NCBI GenBank assembly: GCA_910591455.2
Contig: OU342806.1
Location: 1,091,941-1,155,940 of the forward strand
Source of the DNA: Pholis gunnellus
Lineage: Eukaryota > Chordata > Actinopteri > Perciformes > Pholidae
DNA: 64,000 nt
Reading direction: 5' to 3'
Both the position numbers and the translations under genes were made by a program. The notes under the pieces are model-generated. The model did no database searches, had not been told where the DNA came from, and was given only the letters and a program-made list of their open reading frames with translations. This document shows, piece by piece, positions 60,701 through 64,000 of this stretch (its first letter is position 1; the number at the start of each line of letters is the position of its first letter).

Positions 60701-63548
60701 AGATTGAGACCATAAACTCATGTTTACAATGTTTACTGAGGTAATAAATCAAGAGAGAAGTAGAGTCATTTTCTCATAGACTTCTATACAACCAGAGGAG
60801 TCGCCCCCTGGTGGACACTAGAGAGAATGCAGCTTTAACACACTTCAGTACGACAGTTCTTTTCCTCAACTCTTCAGGTGAGGGGAACGACTTTCCTGAT
60901 CTCCGTATCCTTAAAAACACATCAGCAGTTGTTTCATGGAAATGTTCATATGTCTAATAAAGGAGTGTATGTTGAGTCTACTAAACTTCTGGCACCGGTC
61001 AGCAGCACATGATCATCTTTCTTTCTCCTCACATGGCTGACTTCAGTGAAGAAGAGGGCGACTGACCTGCTGCAGCTGGTTGGCCTGCAGGATCTCGGGG
61101 ACGGATACAGGCAGACACAGCGCTTGACTCAGATCAGTGTCCTCCTCTTTCAGAGCCACCAGGCTGCTACCAAACAGATTCTGGTTCATCTATAGAAACA
61201 GCAAACACACAATAATGGCTTTTGGAACAATGAGATCTCTTGTGCGTCTCTCTCTCTCTGTCAGCACTGTGTATCTGACACAAACGAGGACATTTACCTT
61301 TCTGAGAGACAGAGGGGTCTTACTCTGGTAATGCTGAGCCAGAGAAAACAAATCTTCAACGTCTTCCGATTCCAGATGAGAAGGAGACTCTTCCAGCATT
61401 TCTGTGACAAAGAAAGTTTTGTTTAACGCGAGATATGAAGAGGGACGCCCCCCGAAACAGGAATCGGTTCTATATCAGTAATAACCCCGTTAGTAGTGAT
61501 GAGGTCCAGAGTTACTGGTTCTGCTGTCGGTACTTTCTTAGTTCCTGAGTGAGACGTCCTCGTCTCAAACGTCCTCTCTCTGTCTCTCTGTCTCCTCTCA
61601 GTACATCTCAAACACAATAAACCCCTCACAGGTAAGTTCATCACAACATGTGACCAACAAGCAGAACATCAGTTTGTGGAGCAGCCGTCAGGTAACGGTA
61701 GTGATGTCATACGGTAGTGATGTCATACTGAGTTTGATCAGAAGAACAGGATCATCCATATAAAGATAATCACTGAGATTATTGTTTAGATGAGAATGTG
61801 TTTTAAAGATTTTAGAACTTCTTGTGTTGCTGCTCAAGAAAGAATATTAGTTTACAAGAATAATAAAGAAATGTTGATTATTTTCTTATGAAAAAGAACC
61901 AATAAGAGCATCGATAAGAGTACTAATGATGATGAAATCCTACGATACAACAAACCCTCAAATAAAATGACTTACTGATGATGTCCTCTCTGCCGCCTCC
62001 TTCTTGTGACAGAATGGCCTCTCTGAGGGAAAACCAAACAGACGAGTCGTGATTCACACGTACGGTTTCTCCCTACGATCACGTAGAGAGCTAGATCTCA
62101 GTAGCGAGCTAGCTCGCGGTAGCGGTTGCCTACTTGGCGTTGACGAGGATGATGAGCATGAGGAAGAAGATGAGGAAGGGGTCGGCCTGCCTGAAGTAGC
62201 AGTCCCACAAGGCCTGGGTGACGTCGGGGGGGCAGTGGCTGGAAAACAGACTTCCCATCTGTTGGAGGAAACAGAAGCTCAGACACTCGAGTTCAGAAAT
62301 GACTCGGAGAGGCCGGCACCATGACGACGGAACAAACCCAGGTGATGGCGTAGGAGTCTGGTGTGATCTTTTTGGTGTCCAGGAAGGAGCAGAGCTCCGG
62401 CTCGTGGTACTGAAGCAGCAGTCTGTAGAGGTGGAAGGGCCGACCGCTTGGTACGCAGTCCCTGAGACAAAACGGATCAGAACGATTTCAATCCTCCACT
62501 TCCTGTCAGTAGTGATGTAGCGGACCGTAGTGGATCTGTGATCCATACTGACCCCCTTACAGTTTAACCTTAACCATCACAGTGTAAATAAAGCTTTACT
62601 GACTCAGTAGAACTTGTGTTTCTAGTCTCTGGTCTCTGATCATGTTTCATTGTAAACAACCAATCAGTGTTTAGACCAACAGGAGGAGAGCTAGTAACGT
62701 TAGCAGCACCGCTAACCAACGCAGGTTCACTTCAGTGACATCATGATGCCTTCAGGCTCTGCTCAGTGAACATGAGTACTGGCTGAAGGTACATTATAAC
62801 GTTATCATGATGTGTTCAGTTTTGGTGATAAACTTGAATAAATCCAGTAGTTTGAAGGAGATGTTTTCACATGAACATAAAACAGATATTCGAGATGAAT
62901 TATGATGTTTAACTTCTAACATGAGCTCTAAACACATTATTATACTTCATTAAAGATAATAATTGGATTTATTTCAATCTATAAAAATACAATCTTTTAT
63001 TTGAATTGTGTGTTTTTATATAGACAAACACTATAGATGAATAAAAACAAAGTCAACGTATAACATTTAGAGCTTTTAATGGTGTACTGACTTCGTTGAA
63101 ATGATTTTTGGGACGGAGGTGAAAATATAAACCGTCTGGATTCTTGTAGAGCAGCTGATAGAATCACACAAAGTGATCAGTATCTGTTCATATGGATCTC
63201 AGGGATCAATAATTAGTATCGGCGGTTCTATGATGTGGGATCTAAAAGTGATATTTGCTCCTTGTTTCTTTCGTGCTGACCCGCTCCTCCTCTGGTCTAT
63301 AACCAAATGTAACAACAGTCGGAGGTCAGAGGTCAGCGCTCACCTGGGGATGTGTTTGTTCATCACAGCGTAGAAGCAGTTGTAGAGGTCGCTGCGGGGG
63401 AGCCGGAGCCCCAGCAGCGGTTTGAGCAGATGTGGCCAGCTCATCTCCGGGCTGAAGCAGATGTTGCGTGACTTACAGTAGAACGTGATGACGGACTCCA
63501 CGTCGCACGCCGTGTCGCGCCTCTCGTCCTCCGACACGTCCAGCTGGT
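54708..63548 (-). CDS. tbc1d23: TBC1 domain family member 23, last 16 exons (5' end off window)
   Basis: Coding exons on minus: 63548-63344, 62461-62338, 62258-62134, 62022-61976, 61401-61298, 61189-61067, 60292-60200, 60114-59944, 59812-59770, 59428-59322, 59222-59080, 57432-57388, 56731-56643, 55835-55700, 55578-55384 and 54792-54708. All keep phase; about 610 residues visible, with roughly the first 90 missing. TBC1D23 tethers endosome-derived vesicles to golgin-97/golgin-245 at the trans-Golgi and binds the FAM21/WASH complex. In order: TBC domain (VITFYCKSRNICFS, LPRSDLYNCFYAVMNK, SGRPFHLYRLLLQYHEPELC, DPFLIFFLMLIILVNAK); linker (VEDLFSLAQHYQSKTP); rhodanese-like domain ([40 protein letters not shown]); a basic linker; then the C-terminal domain (HMYCLREIASRKGFTYIQSR, VVKITSKKKHPELITFK, KQQIMKVLDALESS). 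The 45-bp exon 57432-57388 encodes MSFNLPWPEKVVPDR and sits where, to my knowledge, human isoforms differ by 15 residues. The intron before it holds a splice-donor minisatellite. Confidence 0.96.
55015..55172. repeat. TTAGCTTAGC-type dispersed repeat with inverted ends
   Basis: GATTAGCTTAGCATAAAGAC at the left and TTTTAATGCTAAGCTAAGCT at the right are partly complementary. A related start is at 18540-18590. In the last intron of tbc1d23. Confidence 0.6.
56099..56430. repeat. 17-21 bp repeat with GATATC palindromes, in a tbc1d23 intron
   Basis: Units of ATAACGAGAAGATATCTT, sometimes with GTT added, about 16 in all. Most contain AAGATATCTT, a perfect palindrome. It lies between the exons ending at 56643 and starting at 55835. 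Confidence 0.93.
57640..57680 (+). repeat. Dispersed fish repeat fragment flanking the donor minisatellite
   Basis: GTACTAATACTATACTGTGA and ATACTCCACTACAAGTAAAA, like 7430-7490. It marks the intron-distal border of the minisatellite. Confidence 0.55.
57690..59099 (-). repeat. ~27-bp minisatellite made of an exon end plus its 5' splice site, about 50 units
   Basis: In tbc1d23 sense the unit is CCTCCACCCCCGTAGACAG followed by GTGAGAAC. The first unit is genuine exon: codons for T-S-T-P-V-D then AG, followed by the donor at 59079. The same exon tail and donor are then repeated head to tail for 1.4 kb into the intron, with units of 27 or 30 bp. Most units keep CAG/GTGAGA or CGG/GTGAGA. Reading past the first donor in the exon frame gives AGG TGA, a stop. 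The long ORFs on both strands here come from the repeat and are not genes. Confidence 0.95.
60392..60842 (+). repeat. Interspersed repeat family A, near full-length copy in a tbc1d23 intron
   Basis: From AAGTGGACGTAGTCGTCGTG to AGAGAATGCAGCTTTAACAC, between the exons ending at 61067 and starting at 60292. It is inserted about 100 bp upstream of the acceptor of exon 60292-60200. Confidence 0.88.
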
Positions 63549-64000
63549 CTGAACACGGGAAACACAGCAGAACGTGTGTGAGAACAGAAGCAGACTTCAA
63601 CATTCAGACGCGGGAAGCAGACAGACTTCGGAGGTTTAACACCATCGTAAAGAATCGATTGAAGCTATAGCGTCTCTGCTCAGTGTCGGATAAAGATCCG
63701 GCTACGCCGACATCATCCGGAGTTCACAGGTGTTGTAAAGTACAAGAGTCAACATGTTTATATCCAACGGAATATTCTGCTTTCATTACTGTTTTGTACT
63801 TTGTTACACCTGATGGATTTGTGGCTGTACTGATATCCTGTAATTAGCTGATCTGGAAGAAGCTTCAGAACTAGTTTCCAACTCTATAACACAGAAAGAT
63901 TTACGAGGAGAAACGAATCTCAGCTTTCATAAATGTGTCTAAAGTGGCTTTCAATGAAAATAAACCAATAAATAAATAAAGCCTGCAGGGTTAGAATATC
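63549..64000 (-). other. tbc1d23 intron, right edge
   Basis: 452 bp of intron upstream (in gene sense) of the first visible tbc1d23 exon. No exon, repeat array or other feature was recognised. Confidence 0.7.

Overview
This is a window of vertebrate nuclear genome, almost certainly from a percomorph teleost fish. The genes are split into many small exons with GT/AG introns, their proteins match vertebrate families along their whole length, and the introns are short and crowded with microsatellites, minisatellites and short non-autonomous DNA transposons. The species cannot be named from the sequence alone. No bacterial-type operon, CRISPR array, rRNA or intact tRNA was seen.

Layout. (1) 4-2874, minus: first two coding exons of an organellar Na+(K+)/H+ exchanger, slc9a7; the rest lies off the left edge. 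(2) 6592-10876, plus: complete rp2, the ARL3 GAP. (3) 16109-21174, plus: complete jade3, a PHD-finger scaffold of HBO1 acetyltransferase. (4) 24723-29761 and 33038-36068, plus: two tandem PLCXD1-like genes with the same six-exon structure. (5) 37034-40376, minus: complete gtpbp6, a mitochondrial HflX-type GTPase. (6) 41443-45444, plus: an ICOS-ligand/B7-like immunoglobulin membrane protein. (7) 46105-50519, minus: complete nit2, omega-amidase. (8) 54708-63548, minus: the last 16 exons of tbc1d23; its 5' exons lie off the right edge. Exon junctions were joined by hand, and every one keeps phase and matches the family.

The gene order stitches together blocks that are separate in human: SLC9A7-RP2-JADE3 (Xp11), PLCXD1-GTPBP6 (pseudoautosomal region 1), ICOSLG (21q22) and NIT2-TBC1D23 (3q12). 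The genes do not form one pathway. rp2, slc9a7 and tbc1d23 all concern membrane traffic or organelle identity, but that looks coincidental.

The most unusual structure is a roughly 1.4 kb minisatellite in tbc1d23 (57690-59099). Its ~27-bp unit is a copy of the end of the preceding exon plus its 5' splice site, giving about 50 head-to-tail consensus-like splice donors. Only the exon-proximal donor keeps the reading frame. More broadly, an unexpected number of tandem repeats in the window begin within a few bases of a 5' splice site (rp2, jade3, plcxd1, nit2, tbc1d23). Other notable items are a 12-unit E-box array in a plcxd1 intron, two non-autonomous hAT elements with perfect 8-bp target duplications, a TTAA-flanked MITE 21 bp from a gtpbp6 splice donor, and an ICOSL-like V domain without its canonical F-strand cysteine.
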